64,000 bases of DNA from positions 19,047-83,046 of the forward strand of contig JHYJ01000012.1 in assembly GCA_000621425.1 (NCBI GenBank). The letters run 5' to 3'. A program made the translations under genes and the position numbers. The stretch is from Lachnospiraceae bacterium AB2028. GTDB taxonomy: Bacteria; Bacillota; Clostridia; Lachnospirales; Lachnospiraceae. Positions 17,851 to 27,188 of the stretch are shown piece after piece. Below the pieces are notes generated by a model. It searched no databases, was not told where the DNA came from, and was given only the letters and a program-made list of their open reading frames with translations. Within the stretch, counting starts at the first letter, position 1. Every line of letters starts with the position of its first letter.

Positions 17851-17893
17851 GAACATCCTTTGATCATTAGATTGGTTGGGGGATGTTTTTTAG
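17851..17893 (+). terminator. rho-independent terminator
   Basis: GAACATCC and GGATGTT form a 7-bp stem around a long loop, followed by TTTTTT. A TATAAT (17896-17901) begins immediately downstream and probably belongs to the promoter of the next gene. Confidence 0.55.
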
Positions 17894-17944
17894 GTTATAA
17901 TCATATAATCTATGTGGATGAAGTTACGGGAGGTGTAACCGTTA

Positions 17945-18556
17945 ATGTCACAATCAAACCAGAACCCCTATGCTAATGGGATAATGAATGAGCAACAGTT
18001 TAATCAGTCGGCTCAAGCCTTAAACAGCTACTGCAAAGTAATGCGTGTGCCTAAGCTGGGAGTAGCCCCTGTTGTGATCACTATTCTTGAGGGGTTGATA
18101 ACAACTCTTCTCATGGCAGTTGCGGGGATGGGGATCTTGAAGACCGTGATCGTAGGAGGCTTTATAACTGCTATGTTTGGTGTTATGTGCTGGATTTTAT
18201 ACAGGTATAGGGTAGGAGCAGCAGAAAGGTTCAATGCCTACCTTAATGAAGACGGTGGCCAGGGAATGATCATCGACTTTGCCTCGGCACAGCCCTTTGC
18301 GGACGACCAGTTTAGGCTTGGCCGCCATTACCTATTTAAAAAAGGCGGAGCTGTGATCAAGCGTGACTGTATTACCGATATAGTAAGGACAAATACTCAT
18401 GCCAGTATGGTTCCGACGGGGGTGTATCTGACAGTTGTTTGTAAAGATGATAGCGGCAGTCTGACATTCCCGCTTTGCAGGGTGCATATGCTAAATTCCT
18501 GGGCAGAGGTTGATGAGATACGCAATGCAGTGCTGCAAAGGCGTATGTCGATTTAG
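17945..18556 (+). CDS. small membrane protein of unknown function
   Basis: A 203-residue protein with a polar Asn/Gln-rich N-terminus (residues 1-35), two membrane helices (about 40-90) and a soluble C-terminal half with beta-strand character. No family recognised; the layout resembles small PH-like membrane-anchored proteins. A GGGAGGTG ribosome site precedes the ATG. It converges on the tRNA-Pro gene downstream. Confidence 0.7.
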   Translation: MSQSNQNPYANGIMNEQQFNQSAQALNSYCKVMRVPKLGVAPVVITILEGLITTLLMAVAGMGILKTVIVGGFITAMFGVMCWILYRYRVGAAERFNAYLNEDGGQGMIIDFASAQPFADDQFRLGRHYLFKKGGAVIKRDCITDIVRTNTHASMVPTGVYLTVVCKDDSGSLTFPLCRVHMLNSWAEVDEIRNAVLQRRMSI

Positions 18557-18683
18557 TTCATCAGCAATATAGTTTCCGGAATCTATGCGGAAAGTGGAAT
18601 AATAAACGGAAAAAGATAGATTTAAGCCTGTATTTGGGCAAAAAAATAGGGTCTCAAACCCGGAAACCCTTGAAATTATTACA

Positions 18684-18757
18684 TCGGCGCGACAGGATTT
18701 GAACCTGCGACCTCTGCGTCCCGAACGCAGCGCTCTACCAAGCTGAGCCACGCGCCG
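18684..18757 (-). tRNA. tRNA-Pro (anticodon CGG)
   Basis: Read on the minus strand it folds into a full cloverleaf: 7-bp acceptor stem CGGCGCG / CGCGCCG with discriminator A, D arm GCTC-AGCTTGGTA-GAGC, anticodon stem CTGCG / CGCAG with loop TTCGGGA, variable AGGTC, and T arm GCAGG-TTCGAAT-CCTGT. The anticodon CGG reads CCG proline codons. The CCA tail is not encoded. Confidence 0.95.
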
Positions 18758-18795
18758 TTAAACAAATGCTTAACGATATATTCAATTATCAGCCG

Positions 18796-18857
18796 CTGCG
18801 TCCCGAACGCAGCGCTCTACTAAGTCAGCAAAGCTGACTCTGCTGAGCCACGCGCCG
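18796..18857 (-). pseudogene. partial tRNA-Pro copy with hairpin insertion in the D loop
   Basis: On the minus strand this repeats the acceptor 5' strand, D arm and whole anticodon arm of the adjacent tRNA-Pro (GGCGCGTGGCTCAGC, then GTAGAGCGCTGCG, TTCGGGA, CGCAG). The D loop contains an extra segment made of a perfect palindrome AGTCAGC-TTT-GCTGACT. The T arm and the 3' acceptor strand are absent; the sequence changes right after the anticodon stem. It lies directly upstream of the intact tRNA. Confidence 0.8.
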
Positions 18858-18924
18858 TCACGGATACTTATCCGCAAACAACAAAGGGTATTTTATAGTA
18901 ATTGCCTATAAGTGTCAAGTAATC

Positions 18925-19953
18925 TTAGTCGGTAAACATCTGTACCCAGTAGTAGCTGTAGGGGGCGCTTGCATCGTAGCAGCAGGCTATTCCTATTTTG
19001 GTGAAGTTGGGGTTCATGATATTCTTCTTATGCCCTGGGGAATTTATCCAGCTGTTCATTACCTCTGTGGGTGAAGTCTGGCCTGCTGCTATATTTTCAC
19101 CGGCGTAGCCGTAGGGGATGCCCAGGCTGTCAAATGCTGAAAAGCATGTCTGACCGCTCGGCCTTGTGTGTGAGAAGGATGTGAGCAGTTCTGCTGCACG
19201 GATATCAGCAGCTTCACAAAGCGAAGGTGAAAGTGTGAGAGGGGGTAGCCCGGCGTCGGCCCTGTACTGATTCACTATATCTGCAACTTCTGTTGCATAT
19301 TCTGATACGGAGGCTTGCATTTCGGCCTGTGCGGCAGCTTTTTCAGCTTCTGCTTGGGCTTGAGCAGCTTCAGCAGCAGCTCTTTCAGCTTCTTCCTGTG
19401 CCTTAGCGGCTTCAGCAGCGGCCTTTTCAGCTTCTGCCTGTGCTCTGGCCTCTTCTTCAGCGGCAATTCTTTCAGCTTCTTCGTCAGCAGTTTCTTCGTC
19501 GGTGGCTACCTCAGTTTCGTCTTCAGTAGGTTTATCTTCATCAGTAGCATTTTCCGAATTGTTTATTTCTGTATCTTCAGCGTCATCCTGTATGTCATCG
19601 TCATTTGATTCAGTCTGCGTAGCATCATCGGTATCTTCTGTTTTTTCGGAAAGGGCATCGGCTTCAGCGCGGGCGGTTACGGCTCTTGCGGCCATTTCAT
19701 CTTTGCCGGCATCCATGCGGGCCTGTGCGGCAGCTTCCAGTTCTGCCTGTTCTTCTTCTGTCAGCGTGTTTGAAGACACACCTTCCGTATATGCACCGCC
19801 AAAATTATTTTCAAGGCTTTCAATGTACTGTGTATGGGATAGTCTGGCAGATTCTTCCTGTTCCCATTCAAGATACGCGTATTCAAATCCTGCAAAAAGG
19901 ATCAGGGATAGAAGTGCAAGTATGACAGGTGAATTTACATTGTGTTTTTTCAT
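18925..19953 (-). CDS. secreted or membrane-anchored CAP (SCP/PR1) domain protein
   Basis: An N-terminal hydrophobic segment (residues 9-25) serves as signal or anchor. Residues 65-215 are a low-complexity Ala/Glu/Asp stretch with long A-A-E-A and Q-A-E-A helical repeats, probably a coiled-coil stalk. The last 125 residues form a CAP domain with the markers F-S-H-T-R-P-S-G, Y-G-Y-A-G-E-N-I-A, S-P-G-H-K-K-N-I-M and Y-Y-W-V-Q-M-F. The domain family is extracellular; its molecular role in bacteria is largely unknown. It lies 36 bases downstream of the EAL protein gene and can be co-transcribed with it. Confidence 0.88.
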   Translation of the reverse strand: MKKHNVNSPVILALLSLILFAGFEYAYLEWEQEESARLSHTQYIESLENNFGGAYTEGVSSNTLTEEEQAELEAAAQARMDAGKDEMAARAVTARAEADALSEKTEDTDDATQTESNDDDIQDDAEDTEINNSENATDEDKPTEDETEVATDEETADEEAERIAAEEEARAQAEAEKAAAEAAKAQEEAERAAAEAAQAQAEAEKAAAQAEMQASVSEYATEVADIVNQYRADAGLPPLTLSPSLCEAADIRAAELLTSFSHTRPSGQTCFSAFDSLGIPYGYAGENIAAGQTSPTEVMNSWINSPGHKKNIMNPNFTKIGIACCYDASAPYSYYWVQMFTD

Positions 19954-19989
19954 TTTAAGTTAGTTTCCTTTGGGGTGATCATTTATTTT

Positions 19990-21921
19990 TCAGCTTGCTG
20001 CTGCGCCGCCTTTTTTATTAAAGTTTCTGGTAAAGTCTATGAAATCTTCCTTAGGCAGCGGTTTTGAAAAGTAGTATCCCTGTATCAGGTTTGCACCGGC
20101 ATTGAGAACAAGGTCAAGCTGTTCGCTTGTCTCTACACCTTCCTGAATGACATTCATTCCAAGGCGCCTCATCATCCTGATGGAGTCAACCAGCAGGTGT
20201 TTCGAGTTATCATCATCGGACCAGAGCAGGCCCTTGTCGGATTTAATATTGAGAAAATCCATGTTCACTATATTGGTGAGATTTGAATAACCTGTGCCAT
20301 AGTCGTCCAATGAGAAGCTAAAGCCGGCGGATTTTAGCGCACTGATGGATGTGCTTACGCCGCTGTATGATGTAAGTGATGCGGACTCTGTGATTTCAAG
20401 ATTGATCTGGTCGCTGGTAACGCCATAACTTTTCATGATTTCATCAAAGCGTACTAAGGTATCCGAGAATACTAACTGATAGAGACTTAAGTTTATTTCT
20501 ATATACCTAAGGCCCAGTTTTTTGAACCGTTCATCCGCTATGAAGGCGCAGACTTTTTCAAATACGGTAATTCCGATCTTATCTATCAGTCCGTTTCGTT
20601 CTGCAATAGGGATCATCTCGTCAGGGGGGATGAAACCAAGCTCAGGATCGTTTAGCCTGAGCAAGGCCTCTGCTGAATATATCTTTTTGTTGCCTGCAAA
20701 CCATATGGGCTGGTAGTAAACCTCAAACCTGTCTTCCTCAAAGGCACGGCGCAGGGCATTTTCAACGGCTACCCTTCTGGAAAGATAGCGCAGGTCCTTG
20801 CCTCGTTGGAGCTGTACGCCGTTGGACTTGACGGAATCCATGTCGTCTGCAAGTTCAAGGAGCATGTCCGGTTCCGTTACGCCGTCATCAGGGATAACAG
20901 CCACGCGTATCTGTATATTGAACTGCAGCACGGAGTCCCTGTTTTTCCATTCATGCTCGAAACGCCTTGCTATCTCGGCGGTGACATCATCAATATCTTC
21001 ATCGGTGGTCTTGTGGGTAAGCAGGGTAAAATTGCTGTCAGACAGCCTGTAGACCAGTGCATCAGGAGCTAGGTTAAGCATCCATGAAGCAATCTGGCGC
21101 AGGGCCTGGCTGCGCTCGTCATAGCTGAACATCCGGGCAAAAAACTTGTAGTTCGTGAGGTTTACGCTGATAACGGAATACTTTTCGTTTGAATTGATCC
21201 TGCGTCTGTTTTCTTCCATGAACGTAGAGCGGTTGTAGGCTCCTGATATGGGGTCTATGCTGGTGTCCTCATTTTCCAGTGTAAGCATGATGCCCAGCAT
21301 GGAAAGGGCTTCCGCGAAGGACTCAATCTGGAGATTCACATTGACGGCCTGGACTATGATGCCTATCAGTGAAAACGAGAAGAAAAACCAGAGCGTGGAA
21401 TACATGCCTGAGCTCATGGACTTGCGGTGGCGCAGGATGTAGTAGATCGCTACAAACAGATAGATTCCGGAGATAACATAGAGGGCAGGCATCCCGGCGC
21501 CCCTGTGGTATATGCCGTTTTCGTCTATATGGAATATTATGCCGGTGAAAAGGTTTACTGCCAGCAGCAGCTCGGTTGCCAGTGCAGGTATTGAATAAGC
21601 TATAAGGAACCCTTTCTTCCTTACTGTAGCACTGCCGTTTATAAGCATTATGTACAGCGTGTATGCCGGTGAAAGGGTATTATGCATAAAGAAATAGATA
21701 TAATCCATGGATACGCGCAACGGCATAATGGAAGGATTATCTGCACAAAGCGGTGTCAGGATATGGCTCGTCAGGTCCGCGGCGGATACGACTGTTATAT
21801 TTACCAATATGAAAAGAAAGACTTTGCTATGAGCCTTCTGAATAAGCTTCCTGTTCAGAACATAGAACATACAGGAGCATGACAGTATTATTGCGCATGT
21901 GTAAAAAAATACTTCGTACAT
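19990..21921 (-). CDS. membrane GGDEF-EAL protein, probable c-di-GMP phosphodiesterase
   Basis: A 643-residue protein. The first 215 residues have about seven hydrophobic spans (7TM sensor layout). The GGDEF domain (about 220-375) is degenerate: the active loop reads R-L-S-D-S-N-F, so no cyclase activity is expected. The EAL domain (about 385-635) keeps the catalytic residues: S-A-E-A-L-L-R, I-E-I-N-L-S, N-L-E-I-T-E-S, L-D-D-Y-G-T-G-Y-S, I-K-S-D-K, Q-E-G-V-E-T and Q-G-Y-Y-F-S-K-P. It should hydrolyse c-di-GMP. It is divergent from two paralogues at 22110 and 24065. Confidence 0.9.
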   Translation of the reverse strand: MYEVFFYTCAIILSCSCMFYVLNRKLIQKAHSKVFLFILVNITVVSAADLTSHILTPLCADNPSIMPLRVSMDYIYFFMHNTLSPAYTLYIMLINGSATVRKKGFLIAYSIPALATELLLAVNLFTGIIFHIDENGIYHRGAGMPALYVISGIYLFVAIYYILRHRKSMSSGMYSTLWFFFSFSLIGIIVQAVNVNLQIESFAEALSMLGIMLTLENEDTSIDPISGAYNRSTFMEENRRRINSNEKYSVISVNLTNYKFFARMFSYDERSQALRQIASWMLNLAPDALVYRLSDSNFTLLTHKTTDEDIDDVTAEIARRFEHEWKNRDSVLQFNIQIRVAVIPDDGVTEPDMLLELADDMDSVKSNGVQLQRGKDLRYLSRRVAVENALRRAFEEDRFEVYYQPIWFAGNKKIYSAEALLRLNDPELGFIPPDEMIPIAERNGLIDKIGITVFEKVCAFIADERFKKLGLRYIEINLSLYQLVFSDTLVRFDEIMKSYGVTSDQINLEITESASLTSYSGVSTSISALKSAGFSFSLDDYGTGYSNLTNIVNMDFLNIKSDKGLLWSDDDNSKHLLVDSIRMMRRLGMNVIQEGVETSEQLDLVLNAGANLIQGYYFSKPLPKEDFIDFTRNFNKKGGAAAS

Positions 21922-22037
21922 CCGGACTTTTAAGTTCCCCCATAAAGCATCACATTAAGCTGCTGTCCCCCTCTCCGGATCAGGGCGCATACCCTATATG
22001 CATTATATCATTACACCATGTATAGGAAAAGGTTTTC

Positions 22038-22066
22038 TTGAAAATAGGGGGTTTTGATGTTAAAAT
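22038..22066 (+). promoter_or_regulatory. promoter for the GGDEF/EAL-like pair
   Basis: TTGAAA (22038-22043) and TAAAAT (22061-22066) with a 17-base spacer. Transcription would start near 22073, which supports translation from ATG 22110 and not from the TTG at 22080. Confidence 0.6.
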
Positions 22067-22109
22067 TTAGTTTGGGTTTTTGTCTTTTTACGGAGATTAT
22101 GTAAACAAA

Positions 22110-24068
22110 ATGTTGTCCATTTGTTTTTCAATGTCAGCGCTGTTAATATCGCTGTTCATATTGTATAACCTGTTCAGGCTCAGCAGGGTAAAAAATAAGC
22201 AGAACATGTTTTTCGTTGCTTTTATTCTGAGCAACAGCCTTACTGCTTTTTCTATGCTGTGTGGGGATATGGCAGAGATGTACCAGATACCTCATGCTGT
22301 GGCGGTCATGGATTTCATGAGCTTCACTTACTATGTTTCACACATTATAGCCGGCATATGTTTTTATCTTTATATCCTTAGTCATATAAGGGCATGGAGT
22401 TCCCTGAACAAGCCTCAGAAGATGGCGATTCTTTTCCCTACTGTTGTGGCGGAGACTGTTATACTGCTTAATCCCTGGCTGCACTGGATATACTATTACG
22501 ACCAGACGGGGGAATACCACAGGGGAAAGTATATCGTCATAGTATATGTTGCTACGGCAGTATACCTTATGGGTGTGGTATATCAGACCATCCGCAACAG
22601 GAAGGATATTTCCATCAGAAAGATCATTATCGTTATGTCAGGACTGGCGTTTGCGGTGGCATCGGTTATCCTTCAGTTATTCATACCGAATTCTGCCATT
22701 GAGACGGTTTCCATAGCGGTAGTCACGCTGGTATTCTTCCTTACCATACAGAATCCCAGAGAAAATCTGGATCCGGAATTGTCAGTTTTCAGCAGGCATG
22801 CTTTTGAGGATATGATCCATTCTTATTATCTTTCCGGCAGGGATTTCCGTTTTATCTGTATATATGTTGATGATTATGTGGAGCATTCCGGCGCGGAAAA
22901 TGATCCTGAAATGGTAGCGGATTTCGTGGGATTCTTAAATGATGTGGGCAGCGGTACGAACATATACCACATCGAAAGGGCTGAGTTTGCCATAGAGATA
23001 ACGGATCCGGTTCCGGGACAGATTGACAAGATAATTGCCGATATCCGTATACGCTTTGAAAGACCCTGGAAACTGTTTGGAAGGGATGTGTTGCTTTCTG
23101 CAAGCATACTTAGCTTAAGGCTTCCTGAGGATGTTAAGGCTGAGCCGGTATTCTATTCCGTGCTGAGACAGTTCCATGATATGGAAAAAACTAAATCTGT
23201 TTATACGGCCAGGGATCTGGCTATAAAGGAAATAGGCCGGGACCACCAGATTACAGTGGCACTTTCAAGGGCAATAGAAAAAAAGACTCTGGAGATGCGC
23301 TATACCCCGGTATACTCTCTGGTTGAAAAAAAGATAATCGGCCTGATTGCAACAGTGCGTTTCTTTGATGAAGAAACAGGATATGTTTATGATGATGAGA
23401 TATTCCGTTTCGCGGAAAGTGGCGGATATATCATGCATGTGGCAAACATACTTTTTGAAAAGACAGCGGTTTTCATTAGGGAGAATAAATTGCAGGAGGC
23501 CGGCATACATTTTGTCGGCATCAGGGTTTATCCCACCATGACCATGCACTATAACCTTCTGAACAGAATGTTTGAATATATGGATAAAAACGGGATAGAC
23601 AAGAGCCTTATCTACATAATGATGTCTGAAACCACTCTTGCCAATGCAACCGAAAGTTTCTGCAAAAACATAAAGAACCTGGATGGGCAGGGTGGAAGAT
23701 TCTGCCTGGAGGAGTACGGCGGCGGTTATACAGACATTTCTACAATTTATGATATGCCTATTGATGTTATACAGATAAACCGCAGGGTTGTGGCAGATGC
23801 GGTAAGCAATAAGAGTGCGAAGATTGCAATGGAGTCAACTATGGAGCTGGCCCACCGTCTTAATATGAAAACCATGGTCAGCGGAATAAATGATGCAGAA
23901 TTTTATTCTATGATAGAAAGCACGGACTGTGATTATGCAACCGGGGCTTATTTCTTTGAGCAGCTGGATGACCAGGGCTTCATAAGGGTACTGGCTGATA
24001 CTAACGAAGGCGGCAAGGAAACGGCAGATGATAAGGCAGTAGTCACTGGGAAAGGCGAAGCGACATGA
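22110..24068 (+). CDS. membrane protein with degenerate GGDEF and degenerate EAL domains
   Basis: About 652 residues; a paralogue of the proteins at 19990 and 24065 with the same layout of seven spans, GGDEF-like and EAL-like domains. Both enzymatic signatures are lost. The EAL motif position reads L-I-A-T-V-R-F, the D-D-Y-G-T-G-Y position reads E-E-Y-G-G-G-Y, and the catalytic Lys region reads Q-I-N-R-R. It is therefore probably a c-di-GMP receptor or a regulator of its paralogue. ATG 22110 is chosen because it aligns with the start of the first membrane span of both paralogues; it has GGAG 15 bases upstream. Its stop overlaps the next start by ATGA. Confidence 0.82.
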   Translation: MLSICFSMSALLISLFILYNLFRLSRVKNKQNMFFVAFILSNSLTAFSMLCGDMAEMYQIPHAVAVMDFMSFTYYVSHIIAGICFYLYILSHIRAWSSLNKPQKMAILFPTVVAETVILLNPWLHWIYYYDQTGEYHRGKYIVIVYVATAVYLMGVVYQTIRNRKDISIRKIIIVMSGLAFAVASVILQLFIPNSAIETVSIAVVTLVFFLTIQNPRENLDPELSVFSRHAFEDMIHSYYLSGRDFRFICIYVDDYVEHSGAENDPEMVADFVGFLNDVGSGTNIYHIERAEFAIEITDPVPGQIDKIIADIRIRFERPWKLFGRDVLLSASILSLRLPEDVKAEPVFYSVLRQFHDMEKTKSVYTARDLAIKEIGRDHQITVALSRAIEKKTLEMRYTPVYSLVEKKIIGLIATVRFFDEETGYVYDDEIFRFAESGGYIMHVANILFEKTAVFIRENKLQEAGIHFVGIRVYPTMTMHYNLLNRMFEYMDKNGIDKSLIYIMMSETTLANATESFCKNIKNLDGQGGRFCLEEYGGGYTDISTIYDMPIDVIQINRRVVADAVSNKSAKIAMESTMELAHRLNMKTMVSGINDAEFYSMIESTDCDYATGAYFFEQLDDQGFIRVLADTNEGGKETADDKAVVTGKGEAT

Positions 24069-25987
24069 ATGTTAATATCTATTTTGACATAGTGGCACTT
24101 GCCATGGAAATAGTGCTCCTTGCCTGCTTCAAGAATAAGAGGCGTATAGGGGTTGTGGCCTTCAGGGCCTTCTTCTACCTGATGATCACTCAGCTGGGCA
24201 TAACGGTGTTTGGAATGGCTACCGCTGTCATTGATGCGGAGCTTAATTCGGGCCCGGGTGTAGTCGGTTATATACTGAATACAGTATATATGTTTTTATG
24301 CATATTCCTTTTGACCATGAGTACGCTGTATTTTATAAGCCTCATTAAGATAGACAGACAGGTTTCTCAAAAGTGGATTATCTGGATATACATGCCGTCA
24401 ACTATAACGCTTGTTGCGGCTATAGCTGTTAATGTGATAATGGCAAACAGGGGAATGAACCTGTTTGAACTTCGCTCAACGCCTTTTTCACAGGGATTTA
24501 TACTGGTTATGGTGGCCTATTATATGCTGATCATAATAGGAATGTCCATAAGGTACTGGAAACAGATCAACAGGCAGGTTACGGGGCATGTGGCAATTGC
24601 CACTCTTATAATTATGCTCATAACTGCCGGCCAGTATTTCATAAATACAATGCGGTTCCAGGGATTCGTGGTGTCATTAGTGATGGTGGATCTGTTCTTT
24701 GAGGTGTTGAGACCTGAGGAACTCTTCGATATGGCTGCTGCCATGCGCAAAAATTATCTTTATGAATTTACGAAGGAAGATTACCTGCTTAAGAAGAAAT
24801 TCCATCTGACCATAATAAAAGTACTGGATTACAAGGTGCTGGCAGAGTCCTTAGGCTTTGACAATGCAGAAGGTTTTATGAAACTCATAACCAATTACCT
24901 GATGGGATACGGGCACAAGGGAACAGTTTACCGTGCTGACAACAGTGTCCTTGTATTTAAGACTTCAGAGCTTACGAAAGAAGAGGCAGAAAAGCTCAGG
25001 CAGACCATAGTTGCAAGATTTGAAAAGGTGTGGTCACCTGCCATATCGGAAGCAATCCTTACTGCAGAGGTTGTAAGTCTTTCGGCACCGGAACAGCTGA
25101 AGGATTTCGATGCTTTTTCTGATTTTCTTAAGGCATATATAAATACAAAGGAACGTTTAGATTCGGAAAACGGTGTAGAAAAGCTGCTCATAGACAACAA
25201 GGAAAAACATATGCTGGAGGCCATAAAGCGGGCACTGGCAGACAATACTTTCCAGGTATATTATCAGCCTATATATTCCACCGAAGAGAAGAGGATCATG
25301 TCGGCAGAGGCTCTCATTAGGCTTTTTGACCCGGAATATGGTTTTATGCCGCCGGAAGAAATGATAAAGATGGCAGAGAGTGAGGGCTACATACTTCAGA
25401 TCGGCGAGATAGTATTCCGTAAGGTGTGTGAATTCTACAGGGACAACGAGCTGGATAAAAAGGGCATAGAATATATAGAAGTAAATCTTTCGCCCATACA
25501 GTGTGCCCAGCGGAAGATGGCGGAGGAATTCGAGGCCATAATGAAAGAGTATGGCATAAAGCCAAAGCAGATCAACTTCGAGATAACGGAGACTGCTACT
25601 ACGAATGAAATGGATAATTTCATAAGAAACATGAAGAATTTCTACCTGCGCGGCATAGACCTGTCACTGGATGATTATGGCACGGGATATTCAAATATTT
25701 CATATCTCTACCACGTGCCTTTTACGGTGATGAAGATAGACAAGTCCATACTCTGGTCTGCAGAAAAGAATGAAAAGGCCAGGATTACTCTTGAGAATAC
25801 CTATAAGCTTGCCAAAAAGCTCAGGCTTAAAGTAGTACAGGAAGGTGTGGAGAATGAGGATCAGATAAAGCGTCTTCTGGAACTGGAATGCGATTATTTT
25901 CAGGGATACTATTTTTCAAAGCCTGTTAATGGCGAGGAGTTTGTAAAATATCTTAAGGATTTCAAGTTACCGGAGGTGTGCAAGTAA
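24065..25987 (+). CDS. membrane GGDEF-EAL protein, probable c-di-GMP phosphodiesterase
   Basis: A 640-residue protein with an N-terminal seven-span region (residues 1-215), a badly degraded GGDEF domain (loop Y-R-A-D-N-S-V) and an intact EAL domain (about 385-635): S-A-E-A-L-I-R, I-E-V-N-L-S, F-E-I-T-E-T, L-D-D-Y-G-T-G-Y-S, K-I-D-K, Q-E-G-V-E-N and Q-G-Y-Y-F-S-K-P. It should break down c-di-GMP. Translation is coupled by four-base overlap to the catalytically dead paralogue upstream, so the two may form a hetero-complex. Confidence 0.9.
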   Translation: MNVNIYFDIVALAMEIVLLACFKNKRRIGVVAFRAFFYLMITQLGITVFGMATAVIDAELNSGPGVVGYILNTVYMFLCIFLLTMSTLYFISLIKIDRQVSQKWIIWIYMPSTITLVAAIAVNVIMANRGMNLFELRSTPFSQGFILVMVAYYMLIIIGMSIRYWKQINRQVTGHVAIATLIIMLITAGQYFINTMRFQGFVVSLVMVDLFFEVLRPEELFDMAAAMRKNYLYEFTKEDYLLKKKFHLTIIKVLDYKVLAESLGFDNAEGFMKLITNYLMGYGHKGTVYRADNSVLVFKTSELTKEEAEKLRQTIVARFEKVWSPAISEAILTAEVVSLSAPEQLKDFDAFSDFLKAYINTKERLDSENGVEKLLIDNKEKHMLEAIKRALADNTFQVYYQPIYSTEEKRIMSAEALIRLFDPEYGFMPPEEMIKMAESEGYILQIGEIVFRKVCEFYRDNELDKKGIEYIEVNLSPIQCAQRKMAEEFEAIMKEYGIKPKQINFEITETATTNEMDNFIRNMKNFYLRGIDLSLDDYGTGYSNISYLYHVPFTVMKIDKSILWSAEKNEKARITLENTYKLAKKLRLKVVQEGVENEDQIKRLLELECDYFQGYYFSKPVNGEEFVKYLKDFKLPEVCK

Positions 25988-25993
25988 ACTGCG

Positions 25994-27103
25994 ATGGTGA
26001 ATAGTGTCAGGGCCCTGTTAAACGGAATGGGTTACAAGAATTATATGCTTTCGCAGGATCTGCGGTATGCCTCTTTCGTAATGGAAGAAAACTACTATCT
26101 TAATGTGCTTTGCTTTTTTGATGAAAGGGAAACTGTGAGCAGTGATGCGCAGATGGACGCTTTTGTTACATACCTGAAGGAAAAGCTGAGCTACGGCAAA
26201 GACAAGGATATACATTTTCTTAGGATTATCTGTGCTGATTCTGCATATATAGTGCAGCGCTGTGACAGCAGGAAAGATAACGAATGGTATATAGATACAG
26301 TATCATCAAAGCTTATAGTGCCTGAGTGGAGTGCTGAAGATTTTTACGGTCTGCGGGGAAAGCTTGAAATATTGATTGCAGAGTCAGGGTTTGATATGGG
26401 AATCGCTGAAACTGTACAGGCAGAAGCGGAGAGAAATCAGAGATCTATTGAACGCGGACCTGTTGCGCCGCCGGCGAGGAAGACTGCTGCGGTTAAGGTG
26501 AATCGTGACAACTCCGCGGTGACATGGCTTACTTTCGGTCTGATCATAGCTAATGTAGTTATGTACATAATGCAGATATCCGGCATTATTAATGAAGATG
26601 CTTATATGCTGACAAATGATATAATAGGAAAACCTTTAGAATGGTATCGGTTCCTGACATACGGTTTTTTGCACGGCTCGACGGCACATATAGTTAATAA
26701 TATGATTGGCCTTTATGCTACGGGTTATGTTATGGAAAAGATGTCGGGGCGCATAGTTTATTCTGTGGTTTATTTTGTGTCACTGATAGCCGCAGGGGTG
26801 TTTTCCGTATGGTACCATACAAATGCGGGGATTTTATATGTTTCGTTAGGGGCGTCGGGAGCAATATACGGACTTACCGGCGGAGTCATAGCCGGAATGC
26901 TGATGCTTGGCTATATGAGAAGGAAGGAAACAGTGATAAGAGTGATACTGGCTGTGGCGCTGCTGTTTATTCCTACAAATGCGGCTGACGGCTCAACTGT
27001 TGATTTTGCTGCACATCTTGGCGGATTCATTGCAGGATTTGTGCTGGAAGGCACCATTCTTATAATAATGAGCATGTTGGAAGGCAGTAAAAAAAGAAAG
27101 TAG
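25994..27103 (+). CDS. rhomboid-family intramembrane serine protease
   Basis: The first 150 residues form a soluble domain rich in charged residues that I do not recognise. The C-terminal 200 residues have six to seven membrane helices of the rhomboid type: H-G-S-T-A-H-I-V-N-N-M in the second helix, catalytic Ser288 in G-A-S-G-A-I-Y-G and catalytic His341 in F-A-A-H-L-G-G-F. It cleaves substrate proteins inside the membrane. It starts six bases after the EAL gene with GGAGGTG 14 bases upstream, so it is part of that operon. Confidence 0.9.
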   Translation: MVNSVRALLNGMGYKNYMLSQDLRYASFVMEENYYLNVLCFFDERETVSSDAQMDAFVTYLKEKLSYGKDKDIHFLRIICADSAYIVQRCDSRKDNEWYIDTVSSKLIVPEWSAEDFYGLRGKLEILIAESGFDMGIAETVQAEAERNQRSIERGPVAPPARKTAAVKVNRDNSAVTWLTFGLIIANVVMYIMQISGIINEDAYMLTNDIIGKPLEWYRFLTYGFLHGSTAHIVNNMIGLYATGYVMEKMSGRIVYSVVYFVSLIAAGVFSVWYHTNAGILYVSLGASGAIYGLTGGVIAGMLMLGYMRRKETVIRVILAVALLFIPTNAADGSTVDFAAHLGGFIAGFVLEGTILIIMSMLEGSKKRK

Positions 27104-27188
27104 GCAGCTATTAAGGAATGAGTAAAACATTTGCTATAAGAAGTGTATAACAGAGAAAAAGTAAAAGACGAGACGAGGAGGGAATTCT

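Noticed and set aside
18796..18857. A second functional tRNA
   Set aside because: The T arm and 3' acceptor strand are absent, so it cannot fold as a tRNA.
22080..22109. TTG start for the EAL-like gene
   Set aside because: It would be only about seven bases from the predicted transcription start and lacks a ribosome site; ATG 22110 aligns with both paralogues.
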